In this document: positions 1 through 7,486 of the stretch, in pieces
Layout: every line of letters begins with the position of its first letter
Numbering within the stretch: the stretch's first letter is position 1
NCBI GenBank assembly: GCA_030632625.1
Contig: DAOVUK010000133.1
Coordinates: 1-7,736 of the forward strand
Origin: Gammaproteobacteria bacterium
Lineage (GTDB): Bacteria; Pseudomonadota; Gammaproteobacteria; GRL18
Direction of reading: 5' to 3'
DNA length: 7,736 nucleotides
Program-made: the position numbers and the translations under genes
The notes under the pieces: model-generated
What the model was told of the DNA's origin: nothing
What the model saw: only the letters and a program-made list of their open reading frames with translations
Database searches by the model: none

Positions 1-435
1 ACCTTTTATCCATAACTCACGCACAATTAAAAAATGATTATTATCAGGATTATCAAAATCAAATATTTTTAGTGTTTTTCGTTGGCGTTCATTATTCCCT
101 TGTGGAGAGTCATTACGATAGCTGACCAATACACCATTTTTGTACAAAGTGTCTTTTTCTTGGTTAATTGCCAACATGGATTGAGCCAGGTTTGCATCAA
201 CAATCTGGCGTATAGCATCACGATATGCTTCTTCTGGCAATCCTGGGTTCAACTGCATCAAGGCTTCACCTAGATAACGAGTGAGTACCATCTCTTTTTC
301 AGTTTTGCGCCCCAGTGTGCCTTCCTTACCCAAAACTTCATCCATACCGTATACAGATTCATCCCAGTTAAGGTCATTCAACAAGTAATCAGCAGTAGTT
401 TGCTGTACCAGAGTGTCTTCTGTCATGGTATTCAT
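1..435 (-). CDS. hsdR: Type I restriction endonuclease subunit R, N-terminal part (runs off left edge)
   Basis: Open without a stop from ATG at 435 to the window edge, giving 145 residues of the N-terminus. The protein begins MNTMTEDTLVQQTTADYLL and contains LGRKTEKEMVLTRYL (41-55), LNPGLPEEAYRDAIRQIVDA (62-81) and IFDFDNPDNNHFLIVRELWI (124-143). These match the pattern of HsdR N-terminal domains (HSDR_N family). HsdR is the nuclease and DNA-translocating motor of type I restriction enzymes and works only in complex with HsdM and HsdS. The PD-(D/E)xK nuclease residues and the helicase motifs would lie beyond the left edge, so intactness cannot be judged. ATG at 426 (MTEDT) is an in-frame alternative; neither start has a strong ribosome binding site. 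Upstream on the same strand lies only a broken hsdM fragment, with no hsdS in between. Family assignment is firm; function at this locus is doubtful. Confidence 0.88.
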   Translation of the reverse strand, partial: MNTMTEDTLVQQTTADYLLNDLNWDESVYGMDEVLGKEGTLGRKTEKEMVLTRYLGEALMQLNPGLPEEAYRDAIRQIVDANLAQSMLAINQEKDTLYKNGVLVSYRNDSPQGNNERQRKTLKIFDFDNPDNNHFLIVRELWIKG

Positions 436-688
436 ATGGCTAACTGTCCATTTTTATTCTTCTATTAGCTCTAAAAAATGATTCAAAAAAAATAATCTGA
501 ATCACCTTACCTTGTTTTAGTCTTTAATAATCACTATAATTATAACCAAAGGTTCCCATCTGCTGATAAGACTCCAAGGGAGGCTTCCTTTTTTAATTAA
601 AGGGATAGGCGGAAGGGTCATTTTTTATTCTGACTAATCATTCAGATTAACTCTTTTGATCACTTTTCTTTAATCACCTCTTTGATTA
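436..688. other. AT-rich intergenic stretch between hsdR and the hsdM/DUF3800 remnant
   Basis: No convincing coding frame was found on either strand. It holds the likely hsdR promoter and a weak plus-strand hairpin (576-590). It also holds a 10-bp inverted repeat, TAATCTGAAT at 493-502 and ATTCAGATTA at 640-649, of unknown meaning. A type I locus often has little space between its genes, so this gap may be scar sequence from gene loss (inference). Confidence 0.5.
539..569 (-). promoter_or_regulatory. Candidate sigma-70 promoter for hsdR
   Basis: The minus strand has a perfect TATAAT at 544-539, about 100 bases upstream of the hsdR start. A weak -35 (TTATCA, 569-564) lies 19 bases further upstream. 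The -10 sits in the palindrome TATAATTATA (535-544), so the same box also reads on the plus strand, where no gene follows. Supported only by the -10 match and its position. Confidence 0.35.
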
Positions 689-1252
689 TCAGTAATGATT
701 TTCTTTTCTATCTTTTGTCATCACTTCTTCATCAATCAGATATTGGCTTATTTTCTGATAGTAACTATCATCTGAACGCTCATATTTTCTAAAAACTGCC
801 CAACTAATATAATCAACGATCTGTAAATTTGCACTGGATGCACTGCAGTGGTGAAAAATATCATCTCGGTATTCCTGTTTGGGTAATTGACCTTGTAAAC
901 CAGTGTAATCCTTTTCAATAGATTCCATAGCACTGATAATTGCTTCAGCACGATCATCCGCATCGCTGAGACTGACGATATTATCAAATTGTGCTTTTTC
1001 ATTAAGGTAGATCGCTCCTCTACCAGAGAAGTCTTCTTTAGTGAGAGCTCGGGTTTTACCACCACGGGAGGGTAGTGTTTTTTCTATCTCTACTTTAGTG
1101 TTTAAATAACGACTATAGGCATGACGTAAGAATATCAACCCCATGACCGGCATAAAATATTCATTACTGGCCAGTTCTGAATTGGCACGTAATGTATCAG
1201 CAGCTTTCCAGAGGCGTTTTTCGATGGCTTCAATATTTTGCAGTTGTTGCAT
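689..1252 (-). pseudogene. Chimeric remnant: N-terminus of type I methyltransferase HsdM joined to C-terminus of a DUF3800 protein
   Basis: The ORF has 187 codons. Residues 7-127 read as the HsdM N-terminal helical domain: IEAIEKRLWKAADTLRAN (7-24), EYFMPVMGLIFLRHAYSRYL (31-50), SGRGAIYLNEKAQFD (76-90) and GLQGQLPK (118-125). Family members of roughly 500 residues then continue into a SAM-dependent methyltransferase domain with an NPPF-type motif. Here that domain is absent. From about residue 129 the sequence changes to DIFHHCSASSANLQIVDYIS (131-150) followed by WAVFRKYERSDDSYY (151-165), which resembles the C-terminal end of DUF3800 proteins, including a short ending (ENHY) like theirs. The join falls near base 869. 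The product cannot methylate DNA. It lies on the same strand as hsdR, about 250 bases upstream of it, and no hsdS is visible. The upstream start is normal for HsdM, and a TATGAT box lies at 1315-1310. The frame is open across the join, so a fusion peptide could still be made. Confidence 0.75.
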
Positions 1253-1336
1253 TCATCTTTATCCATTATGGTTATTATGAGTGAAGCCTATAGATGGCTG
1301 ACTATTTCTATCATATTAATACTGTATTTAAAAACT

Positions 1337-1366
1337 AAAAAGCCTCTAAAATCAGAGGCTTTTTTT
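1337..1366 (-). terminator. Two-way intrinsic terminator after the zeta-like pair
   Basis: A 7-bp stem AGCCTCT (1341-1347) / AGAGGCT (1354-1360) has a 6-base loop. It is flanked by A-run 1337-1341 and T-run 1360-1366, so a U-tract follows the hairpin on either strand. In the minus direction it ends transcripts from the kinase/small-protein pair and isolates them from the hsdM remnant. No plus-strand gene precedes it. Confidence 0.85.
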
Positions 1367-1589
1367 AACACTTAGAAAGTTGTCTTTACGTTTTTGAAAT
1401 TTTTCGGCCTATAATGGTTATGAACACCTAAAACGCAAAATATCACAACGAGTGAGTGAGCAAATCAGAAACAAAAACTTGATTTTATTGACTTATAAAA
1501 CCATGATTTCACATATACAACATAAACTGTAAAGTATTATGTTAATTATCACCCTAAATACAAGCTAAAACTTTACACTTTGTTTGTTT
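1367..1589. other. AT-rich non-coding stretch downstream of the small protein gene
   Basis: No coding frame can be supported on either strand. It contains one copy of the 15-bp direct repeat (1566-1580). It also has TGTAAAGT at 1528-1535, an inverted match to ACTTTACA within that repeat (1570-1577). A plus-strand TATAAT lies at 1410-1415 and would, if used, give RNA antisense to the zeta-like pair. Confidence 0.5.
1566..1580. repeat. 15-bp direct repeat, left copy
   Basis: TAAAACTTTACACTT occurs here and, identically and in the same orientation, at 2507-2521. The two copies bracket the kinase gene, the small gene and the ssb terminator, about 940 bases apart. It may mark an insertion or deletion boundary (inference). 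Confidence 0.6.
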
Positions 1590-1760
1590 TTACTTACCAG
1601 GTGCATCATTTCCACTGAGCACTGTTTTTTGCCCATCCCAAACAACAGCATATTGACCAAGTTTCTGTTTTTTATCTAATGCATTGGTCACAGCAATCCT
1701 TAACACATTAAGTACAGTCTGTCCCTTTTCAGAGGGCGTGGTTTTATTTTCAACTTTCAT
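1590..1760 (-). CDS. Small 56-aa protein, putative partner (possible antitoxin) of the zeta-like kinase
   Basis: The frame starts at ATG 1760 and ends at TAA 1592-1590. The protein begins [20 protein letters not shown], has a predicted helical middle (about 14-33), and then [20 protein letters not shown] (34-53). The start codon overlaps the kinase stop (ATGA), which suggests translational coupling and a joint role. No DNA-binding motif, signal peptide or membrane segment can be seen. I recall small proteins with a [13 protein letters not shown] core beside COG4185-type predicted kinases, which supports a real gene; that recollection needs a search. A role as antitoxin or regulator is inferred only from size and coupling. 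The gene order would then be toxin first, the reverse of classical epsilon-zeta. Transcription probably ends at the hairpin at 1337-1366. Confidence 0.75.
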   Translation of the reverse strand: MKVENKTTPSEKGQTVLNVLRIAVTNALDKKQKLGQYAVVWDGQKTVLSGNDAPGK

Positions 1761-2329
1761 AATACCGCTTCTTTTTTTATCAATTGATAATAATTCTGAT
1801 TAAGAATGAGCCTATTTTCTGCTTCCTGCTCAAAAACAAGTATAGGATCTTTACCATCATTCATAAAACACAAACAATGATCAACGGCGCTACTAAATTC
1901 GTTTAATAAATTATGCAAACTGCGTGGAAAGCGGCGCATAATATCCTTTGTAGGGATATTATGCCCACCATGAGCAACTCGCTCTGCAACTCGCTGTTTG
2001 GACATATCAGCACTAGGTAAAGCCAAATAAAGTAATTCTACTTCCCAGCCATGAGTTTTTAAACGTTTAATCAGTTTCAAATAACTCCTACCTGACAAAG
2101 TGGTTTCAAACGCAAAATCTTCTTGTTTTTGAATGCGTGTCTCTATTTCAGCTAAAAAAATTCGACTGGCAGCAATCAGCTCACTCTCTGGTGCCAGTGG
2201 AGACAAACCAGCAGCAATCAAATCTGCATTGATAAAATGAGTACATTTCGCCACCTTGGGCAGGTAATCAAGTGCAAAAGTGGTTTTACCGGCACCATTT
2301 GGTCCAGCAATAATCCAGCAACTTGGCAT
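1757..2329 (-). CDS. Zeta-toxin-like P-loop kinase (COG4185-type predicted ATPase/kinase)
   Basis: 190 aa, a single P-loop domain. The Walker A motif GPNGAGKTT is at 9-17, close to the N-terminus. Next come [13 protein letters not shown] (32-44, D36 at the place of the catalytic acidic residue in zeta kinases) and [13 protein letters not shown] (72-84, likely substrate loop). [14 protein letters not shown] (113-126) and [10 protein letters not shown] (132-141) form the arginine-rich lid. These are hallmarks of the short bacterial zeta-like family. True zeta toxins phosphorylate UDP-N-acetylglucosamine and block wall synthesis; whether this subfamily uses that substrate is unknown. It is about 100 residues shorter than the Gram-positive zeta proteins. 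No signal peptide or membrane segment is visible, so it is probably cytoplasmic. It has its own promoter candidate below the ssb terminator and is coupled by ATGA to a 56-aa gene. A non-toxic nucleotide kinase is the main alternative. Confidence 0.85.
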   Translation of the reverse strand: MPSCWIIAGPNGAGKTTFALDYLPKVAKCTHFINADLIAAGLSPLAPESELIAASRIFLAEIETRIQKQEDFAFETTLSGRSYLKLIKRLKTHGWEVELLYLALPSADMSKQRVAERVAHGGHNIPTKDIMRRFPRSLHNLLNEFSSAVDHCLCFMNDGKDPILVFEQEAENRLILNQNYYQLIKKEAVL

Positions 2330-2394
2330 AAACTTTCATCTCTTATTGATATCAGATGTTTCATTTTTCAACATACAGATGGTTCACAACAGTA

Positions 2395-2406
2395 GCTAAT
2401 TTTAGC
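2395..2406. promoter_or_regulatory. Small inverted repeat, possible operator of the zeta-like pair
   Basis: GCTAA (2395-2399) and TTAGC (2402-2406) are separated by two bases. The repeat directly follows the predicted -10 box of the kinase promoter, near the expected transcription start. It is short enough to be chance; autoregulation by the encoded pair is speculative. Confidence 0.25.
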
Positions 2407-2434
2407 ATATTACTAACAAGCATGGTTTAAACAA
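2407..2434 (-). promoter_or_regulatory. Candidate sigma-70 promoter of the zeta-like kinase operon
   Basis: On the minus strand TTGTTT (2434-2429) and TAATAT (2412-2407) are separated by 16 bases. The box lies between the ssb terminator and the kinase ATG, leaving an untranslated leader of about 75 bases. An independent promoter is expected because the hairpin at 2471-2507 should stop read-through from ssb. Confidence 0.4.
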
Positions 2435-2470
2435 TTATCCACCACAACATTTTTCATTTTTTTCAGAGAT

Positions 2471-2507
2471 AAAAACCTCAAAACCCTCTATTAGAGGGCT
2501 TTGAGGT
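2471..2507 (-). terminator. Intrinsic terminator of the MFS-ssb operon
   Basis: The arms ACCTCAAAACCCTCT (2475-2489) and AGAGGGCTTTGAGGT (2493-2507) pair over 15 positions with one mismatch and a 3-base loop. On the minus strand the hairpin is followed by TTTTT (2475-2471). It begins about 30 bases after the ssb stop codon. Long stem plus U-run make this a confident terminator. Confidence 0.9.
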
Positions 2508-2521
2508 AAAACTTTACACTT
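2507..2521. repeat. 15-bp direct repeat, right copy
   Basis: Identical to 1566-1580 (TAAAACTTTACACTT). This copy sits between the ssb stop codon and the terminator stem, sharing one base with the stem. The flanking bases differ between the copies, so the match is exactly 15 bp. Confidence 0.6.
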
Positions 2522-2538
2522 GATGTATTAGGTGTCCG

Positions 2539-3087
2539 TCAAAATGGAATATCATCATCAAATTCGTCCTCGAAAGGCTTGCTTGCTGGAGCAGATTGCG
2601 GCTGTTGGGAAGGCTGCTGTGGTGCCTGGTTCTGCTGAAAATTCTGTTGCGGTGGCTGCTGTGGTGCTGGCTGATTAGGGGCTTGATTTTGCTGAAAATT
2701 CTGGTTGCCTCCACCCTGCTGGCCAAAGGCGGTATCACCGCCTGTGCGGCTATCCAGCATTTGCATGGTACCGCCGAAATCAACAACAATCTCCGTAGTC
2801 CAGCGATCCTGACCACTCTGATCCTGCCATTTTCTGGTTTGTAATTTGCCTTCAATATAGACTTTTGAGCCTTTTTTCAGGTATTCACCTGCTACGGTTG
2901 CAAGGCCGCCAAAAAAGACCACACGGTGCCATTCGGTTTTTTCCTGTTTCTGACCGGTATTTTTATCTTTCCATGTTTCTGAAGTCGCCAGTGTAATATT
3001 GGTGATCGCTTTACCATCCGGGGTATATCTGACATCCGGATCTTTGCCCAGATTGCCAACTAAAATTACCTTATTTATGCCAGCCAT
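2539..3087 (-). CDS. ssb: Single-stranded DNA-binding protein
   Basis: 182 aa, close to E. coli SSB (178). The N-terminal OB fold spans about 1-112 ([20 protein letters not shown] at 1-20, [20 protein letters not shown] at 51-70). Its ssDNA-stacking aromatics W40, W54, F60 and W88 are at the E. coli positions. A Gly/Gln/Pro/Asn-rich disordered linker (about 113-172) follows and contains a duplicated segment. The C-terminal tip DDDIPF (177-182) is the docking peptide for repair and replication proteins. SSB coats single-stranded DNA as a tetramer during replication, recombination and repair. The start is well supported by AGAGGA upstream of ATG and by the conserved N-terminus. The ATG overlaps the stop of the upstream MFS gene (TAATG), implying coupled translation, and a strong terminator follows. 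No canonical LexA box was found upstream of the MFS gene or uvrA. Confidence 0.97.
   Translation of the reverse strand: MAGINKVILVGNLGKDPDVRYTPDGKAITNITLATSETWKDKNTGQKQEKTEWHRVVFFGGLATVAGEYLKKGSKVYIEGKLQTRKWQDQSGQDRWTTEIVVDFGGTMQMLDSRTGGDTAFGQQGGGNQNFQQNQAPNQPAPQQPPQQNFQQNQAPQQPSQQPQSAPASKPFEDEFDDDIPF
2611..2706 (-). repeat. Duplicated Gln/Pro-rich segment in the SSB linker
   Basis: Residues 128-140 ([13 protein letters not shown], bases 2706-2668) and 147-159 ([13 protein letters not shown], bases 2649-2611) differ at two of 13 positions. This is an internal duplication within the disordered linker, which commonly varies in length among SSBs. Confidence 0.7.
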
Positions 3088-4484
3088 TATTCATCCTCTT
3101 GTGAATATCTTTGTGAAAATTCTTTTAATTCTGTTTTATCCAAAGCGTGTAATTCAACCTTTAAATAGGCCGCACCATCTTCTGGAATTACCACCGCTTC
3201 TGCAACGCCGCAGATACGGGTCAAGCCTGCTGTCACTTTCGAAATATCTTCTGCCCTGACCGTAGTCAGCCTGACTACATAAGTACTCAGGTAACGGGGA
3301 CTTTTCATTGTCAGCGCAATAAGACACCAGAACAGCATAGCAAACATGGCAAACAGGAAAACTCCATTTATACCATATAAACCCAGCAGATTTCCACCAA
3401 TTATTCCGCCTAAGAACGCGCCCAGAAACTGACTGGTACTATAAACGCCCATAGCAGTACCCTTGGCCTCGGTTGGTGACATTTTGGCCACCAGTGATGG
3501 TAAAGATGCTTCAAGCACATTAAAGGCAGCAAAAAAGACCAGAATAAAAAATGCCAGGGCATAAAGTGAATCATTAAAAGCCCAAAAACCGAGCTCTGCC
3601 AGTGCAACGACAACAATCGCACCGACAAACACTTCTTTCATACGACGTTTACTTTCAGCAATAATAATAAATGGAACCATCAGAGCCATGGCCAGAATCA
3701 TCACTGGAAGATATATTTTCCAATGCTCCGAAGAAGGCAGATTGATATGCTGTTCATTCACTAATGCCAGTGGAATGACCAGAAATGTTGCCGTCAGTAC
3801 CATATGTAAGATCAGGATGCCGATATCAAGACGTAACAACTGGTGATCAGCTAAAATGCTCTTAAACTGCTCAGGCACCGGTTCAGTTTCCCGATGAAAC
3901 GTATTGGGTGCATCCGGCACCCAGAACAAAGTCACGCCAACGCCCATTAATGCAAAAACCGCTGTCAGCCAGAATATGCCATCCACGCCAATCATTTCAT
4001 TCAGTACCGAACCGGCTACCATGGCAACTGCAAAAGCAAAGCCAATGCTCATACCGATAGTCGCCATAATTTTAAGGCGATGCTCTTCACGGGTCAGATC
4101 GGCTGCCAGAGCCATCACTGCAGCGGCAACTGCACCACTGCCCTGGATGATGCGACCGAAAATTACGCCATAAATTGAATCTGCCATGGCCGCGATGACA
4201 CTGCCCAGGGCAAAAATAAGCATACCGGCAACGATAACCGGTTTACGTCCGATTTTATCAGAGAGCATGCCGAAGGGAATCTGGAAAATCGCCTGTGTCA
4301 GGCCATAAGCACCAATAGCAAGACCGATTAATAAAGGCGTGTTGCCTTCAAGTTCCTGTCCATAGAGTGAAAATACTGGAAAAATCATAAACAGGCCGAG
4401 CATTCGCAGAGAATAGATACTGGCTAAAGAGGCAGCCGCACGTTTTTCAATTGGACTAAGTTTATCTATCGCGTTTTCTTTCAT
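3087..4484 (-). CDS. YajR-like major facilitator superfamily transporter with C-terminal YAM-like domain
   Basis: 465 aa (E. coli YajR is about 454). Twelve membrane segments are expected between about residues 22 and 392. Signature stretches are [19 protein letters not shown] (24-42), the MFS motif [12 protein letters not shown] (72-82), [20 protein letters not shown] (110-129) and [20 protein letters not shown] (341-360). After TM12 a soluble region of about 65 residues (about 400-465, with [20 protein letters not shown] at 427-446) matches the ferredoxin-like YAM domain typical of YajR. YajR is a proton-driven inner-membrane transporter whose natural substrate is unsettled; export of small molecules is inferred. 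The start aligns with the YajR N-terminus although no clear ribosome binding site precedes it (an in-frame TAA sits just before ATG). Its stop overlaps the ssb start by one base. Divergent from uvrA, as I recall for Pseudomonas. Confidence 0.9.
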   Translation of the reverse strand: MKENAIDKLSPIEKRAAASLASIYSLRMLGLFMIFPVFSLYGQELEGNTPLLIGLAIGAYGLTQAIFQIPFGMLSDKIGRKPVIVAGMLIFALGSVIAAMADSIYGVIFGRIIQGSGAVAAAVMALAADLTREEHRLKIMATIGMSIGFAFAVAMVAGSVLNEMIGVDGIFWLTAVFALMGVGVTLFWVPDAPNTFHRETEPVPEQFKSILADHQLLRLDIGILILHMVLTATFLVIPLALVNEQHINLPSSEHWKIYLPVMILAMALMVPFIIIAESKRRMKEVFVGAIVVVALAELGFWAFNDSLYALAFFILVFFAAFNVLEASLPSLVAKMSPTEAKGTAMGVYSTSQFLGAFLGGIIGGNLLGLYGINGVFLFAMFAMLFWCLIALTMKSPRYLSTYVVRLTTVRAEDISKVTAGLTRICGVAEAVVIPEDGAAYLKVELHALDKTELKEFSQRYSQEDE

Positions 4485-4629
4485 TTACAATACAATTTAT
4501 TTATGCAGTTCTTTTGATCATAATAATTTTCTGAATATCATTCTCTTTTGGTGGTGTTCTTTCGATGCGAAAGACAGTATATTATCAGTTTTTGCTCAGG
4601 CTTGTTACATTTTTCTTTTGAGACAGAGT
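4485..4629. promoter_or_regulatory. Divergent promoter region between the MFS-ssb operon and uvrA
   Basis: Both operons must start within these 145 bases. A perfect inverted repeat, TCTTTCG (4558-4564) and CGAAAGA (4568-4574) with a 3-base centre, is the most striking element. A TATATT/TATTAT box (4578-4585) just after it is a weak uvrA -10 candidate without a good -35. No CTG-N10-CAG LexA box could be found, although uvrA is SOS-controlled in E. coli. The repeat could be an operator or merely a leader hairpin. Confidence 0.45.
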
Positions 4630-7458
4630 ATGGACACGATTAAAATTCAGGGCGTACGCACCCACAACTTAAAAAATTTTGATATTGAACTGCCAAGAGA
4701 TAAACTGATTGTCATCACCGGCCTGTCCGGATCAGGTAAATCATCTCTGGCTTTTGATACGATTTATGCTGAGGGCCAGCGACGTTACGTTGAGTCCTTA
4801 TCCAGTTATGCCAGACAATTTCTTTCTATGATGGAAAAACCGGACATCGATCATATCGAAGGTCTTTCCCCGGCAATTTCCATAGAACAGAAATCGACTT
4901 CCCACAACCCGCGTTCAACTGTGGGCACAGTCACCGAAATATATGATTACTTACGACTGCTGTTTGCCCGCGCGGGGACGCCTCGCTGTCCTGAACACCA
5001 CACCACACTGGATGCTCAAACTGTCAGTCAAATGGTTGACCGGACTCTGGCCCTGCCTGAGGGCAGTAAATTAATGCTGCTCGCCCCGGTCGTCCAGTCC
5101 AGAAAAGGTGAGCACCATGTGCTCTTTGATGAACTCAAAGCTCAGGGTTATATTCGGGCCAGAATCGACGGTCAAATTTATGAACTCGACGATGCTCCGG
5201 ATCTGGAATTACATAAAAAACATACCATTGAAGTGGTTGTTGATCGATTTAAGGTACGTGCTGATCTGCAACAACGTCTTGCTGATTCCTTTGAAACCGC
5301 ACTGGATCTGTCCAATGGCATTGCCCGGATCAGCTATATGGATGATGCTGAAAAAGATGAGCTCAGCTTTTCAGCAAAATTTGCCTGTTCTGAATGCGGC
5401 TATAGTCTGACCGAGCTGGAACCGCGATTATTTTCTTTTAATAATCCGGCAGGTGCCTGTCCCAGCTGTGATGGTCTGGGCGTGAAACAGTTTTTTGATC
5501 CCTCAAAAGTGGTTCATGACAGCAAATTATCACTGACCAGCGGCGCTATTCGCGGCTGGGATCGCCGTAATGCTTATTATTTTCAGATGCTGACGTCTCT
5601 GGCGAGACATTATAAATTTGATATTGAAGCCGCTTATGAGGATTTGCCGAAAAAGATCCAGAAAATGATCTTATATGGCAATAATGGTGCAGCAATAAAC
5701 TTTGTCTACGTGAATGATAAGGGCAGAAAAACCACTCGCAACGGCCCCTTTGAAGGGGTCATTCACAATATGCAGCGACGCTATCATGAAACCGATTCTA
5801 ATGTCGTTCGTGAAGAATTAAGTAAATACCAGACCATTCAGTCCTGCCCGGAATGTCAGGGCAGTCGATTAAACATTGCTGCCCGTCATGTTTTTATTCA
5901 AGGCAAAACTCTGCCTGAAGTCACAGCACTTTCCATCGGTGAAACACAGGCATTTTTTGATAGCCTTTCACTTGATGGGAAACGAGGTGAAATTGCCAAA
6001 AAAATTGTCATCGAAATTTCCCAGAGACTGAATTTTCTGGTCAATGTCGGACTTGAATACCTTAGCCTGGATCGCAGAGCTGAAACACTATCAGGTGGAG
6101 AAGCACAACGTATTCGACTGGCCAGTCAAATCGGTGCAGGCCTGGTCGGTGTGATGTATATACTTGATGAACCTTCCATCGGACTGCATCAGAGAGATAA
6201 TCAACGATTATTAAATACCCTTATTTATTTACGTGACCTGGGTAATACCGTTATTGTCGTAGAACACGATGAGGATGCCATCCGCGCTGCTGATCATATC
6301 ATCGATATTGGCCCCGGTGCCGGTATTCATGGCGGGCAGATAATAGCTCAGGGTACACTTAAAGACATTTTAAAAAATAAACAGTCAATTACCGCACAAT
6401 TCTTAAACGGTACCGATGGCATCATTGTTCCCAAACAAAGGACTGCGTTGGATGAAAAACGACTGTTAAAAATTTTCGGGGCATCAGGCAATAATCTTAA
6501 AAATGTCGATGTCACCATTCCTGTTGGCTTATTAACCGTGGTCACCGGCGTCTCCGGCTCAGGAAAATCGACATTAATTAATGACAGCCTGTATGAATAT
6601 TCTGCAGCAAAATTAAACCGGGCCAATACCAATCCAGCCCCCTTCAAGTCCATAGAAGGTATCGAGCATTTTGACAAGGTCATTGATATCAACCAGAGTC
6701 CTATTGGCCGCACACCACGTTCTAATCCTGCCACCTATACAGGCTTGTTTACTTCGATCCGTGATCTGTTTACCGCAACCAATGAAGCACGCTCCCGAGG
6801 TTACACACCCGGCCGTTTCAGCTTCAATGTCAAAGGCGGTCGCTGTGAAGCCTGTCAGGGAGACGGGGTCATTAAAGTAGAAATGCATTTTCTGCCGGAC
6901 ATTTATGTCCCCTGTGATGTTTGCCATGGAAAACGTTATAACCGTGAAACCCTGGAAATCAAATACAAAGGAAAAAACATCTACCAGATCCTGGATATGA
7001 CTATCGAAGATGCGCATGAATTCTTTAGTGCGATACCAGCCTTAAAACGCAAATTACAGACATTATTGGATGTTGGTCTCACCTATATCAAATTAGGACA
7101 GAGTGCCACCACTCTTTCAGGTGGTGAAGCACAACGAGTCAAATTATCTAAGGAATTATCTAAGCGGGATACAGGAAAAACCCTCTACATATTGGATGAA
7201 CCTACCACCGGACTACATTTTTATGATATCAAACAGCTCCTTCAGGTGCTTTTTAAGCTCCGGGATCACGGTAATACTGTGGTTATCATCGAACACAATC
7301 TGGATGTCATCAAAACAGCAGACTGGATAATTGATATGGGGCCGGAAGGTGGTAATAAAGGAGGTACGGTGATTGACTGTACGACACCGGAAAAGCTGGT
7401 TAAGAATAAAAAGTCCTATACCGGGGCATATCTAAAACCATATCTTAAACCTAAATAA
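4630..7458 (+). CDS. uvrA: Excinuclease ABC subunit A
   Basis: 942 aa (E. coli 940). UvrA is the damage-sensing ABC-type ATPase of nucleotide excision repair; it loads UvrB at lesions as a dimer in the cytoplasm. First ATPase: Walker [10 protein letters not shown] (31-39), signature LSGGEAQR (487-494), Walker B ILDEPS (511-516). Second ATPase: Walker [10 protein letters not shown] (640-648), signature (829-836), Walker B ILDEPT (854-859). Zinc-binding cysteines C253/C256/C277/C280 and C739/C742/C762/C765 are all present; the latter form the DNA-binding finger. C406/C409 form another CxxC. The UvrB-interaction and insertion domains are collinear with E. coli. ATG at 4630 was chosen because [15 protein letters not shown] aligns with the usual N-terminus; TTG at 4618 would add four residues. 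GAGA at 4620-4623 is a modest ribosome binding site. No frameshift or missing key residue was seen. It faces rplQ, with a shared terminator between them. Confidence 0.98.
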   Translation: MDTIKIQGVRTHNLKNFDIELPRDKLIVITGLSGSGKSSLAFDTIYAEGQRRYVESLSSYARQFLSMMEKPDIDHIEGLSPAISIEQKSTSHNPRSTVGTVTEIYDYLRLLFARAGTPRCPEHHTTLDAQTVSQMVDRTLALPEGSKLMLLAPVVQSRKGEHHVLFDELKAQGYIRARIDGQIYELDDAPDLELHKKHTIEVVVDRFKVRADLQQRLADSFETALDLSNGIARISYMDDAEKDELSFSAKFACSECGYSLTELEPRLFSFNNPAGACPSCDGLGVKQFFDPSKVVHDSKLSLTSGAIRGWDRRNAYYFQMLTSLARHYKFDIEAAYEDLPKKIQKMILYGNNGAAINFVYVNDKGRKTTRNGPFEGVIHNMQRRYHETDSNVVREELSKYQTIQSCPECQGSRLNIAARHVFIQGKTLPEVTALSIGETQAFFDSLSLDGKRGEIAKKIVIEISQRLNFLVNVGLEYLSLDRRAETLSGGEAQRIRLASQIGAGLVGVMYILDEPSIGLHQRDNQRLLNTLIYLRDLGNTVIVVEHDEDAIRAADHIIDIGPGAGIHGGQIIAQGTLKDILKNKQSITAQFLNGTDGIIVPKQRTALDEKRLLKIFGASGNNLKNVDVTIPVGLLTVVTGVSGSGKSTLINDSLYEYSAAKLNRANTNPAPFKSIEGIEHFDKVIDINQSPIGRTPRSNPATYTGLFTSIRDLFTATNEARSRGYTPGRFSFNVKGGRCEACQGDGVIKVEMHFLPDIYVPCDVCHGKRYNRETLEIKYKGKNIYQILDMTIEDAHEFFSAIPALKRKLQTLLDVGLTYIKLGQSATTLSGGEAQRVKLSKELSKRDTGKTLYILDEPTTGLHFYDIKQLLQVLFKLRDHGNTVVIIEHNLDVIKTADWIIDMGPEGGNKGGTVIDCTTPEKLVKNKKSYTGAYLKPYLKPK

Positions 7459-7486
7459 ATCATAAAACAGTCCTACGGCACTGATT

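Noticed and set aside
82..273. 63-codon plus-strand ORF
   Set aside because: It lies wholly antisense to hsdR, whose family match is clear; no independent coding signs.
576..596. Plus-strand hairpin AAGGGA-GGC-TTCCTT followed by T residues, terminator-like
   Set aside because: The stem is only six pairs including a G-T pair, and no plus-strand gene lies upstream, so I do not call it a terminator.
1385..1415. Plus-strand TTTACG ... TATAAT with 19-base spacing, a possible antisense promoter toward the zeta-like pair
   Set aside because: The -10 is perfect but the spacing is long and no plus-strand gene or conserved RNA is visible; AT-rich DNA yields such boxes by chance.
2513..2518. TTTACA in the 15-bp repeat as a -35 box, similar to the lac promoter
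   Set aside because: No -10 at proper spacing follows in either copy, and transcription would run antisense to ssb or the small gene.
2514..2855. 113-codon minus-strand ORF and an 82-codon plus-strand ORF (2596-2844) over ssb
   Set aside because: Both are alternate-frame readings of the repetitive ssb linker; SSB itself is unmistakable.
4531..4546. Possible LexA box starting at CTG 4531
   Set aside because: The bases ten positions later are TCT, not CAG, so the core motif is absent.
4618..4629. TTG start for uvrA, adding four residues
   Set aside because: The ATG at 4630 matches the usual UvrA N-terminus and has a usable GAGA upstream.
6348..7017. Overlapping minus-strand ORFs of 128 and 134 codons inside uvrA
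   Set aside because: They are antisense shadows of the second ATPase half of uvrA and resemble no known family.
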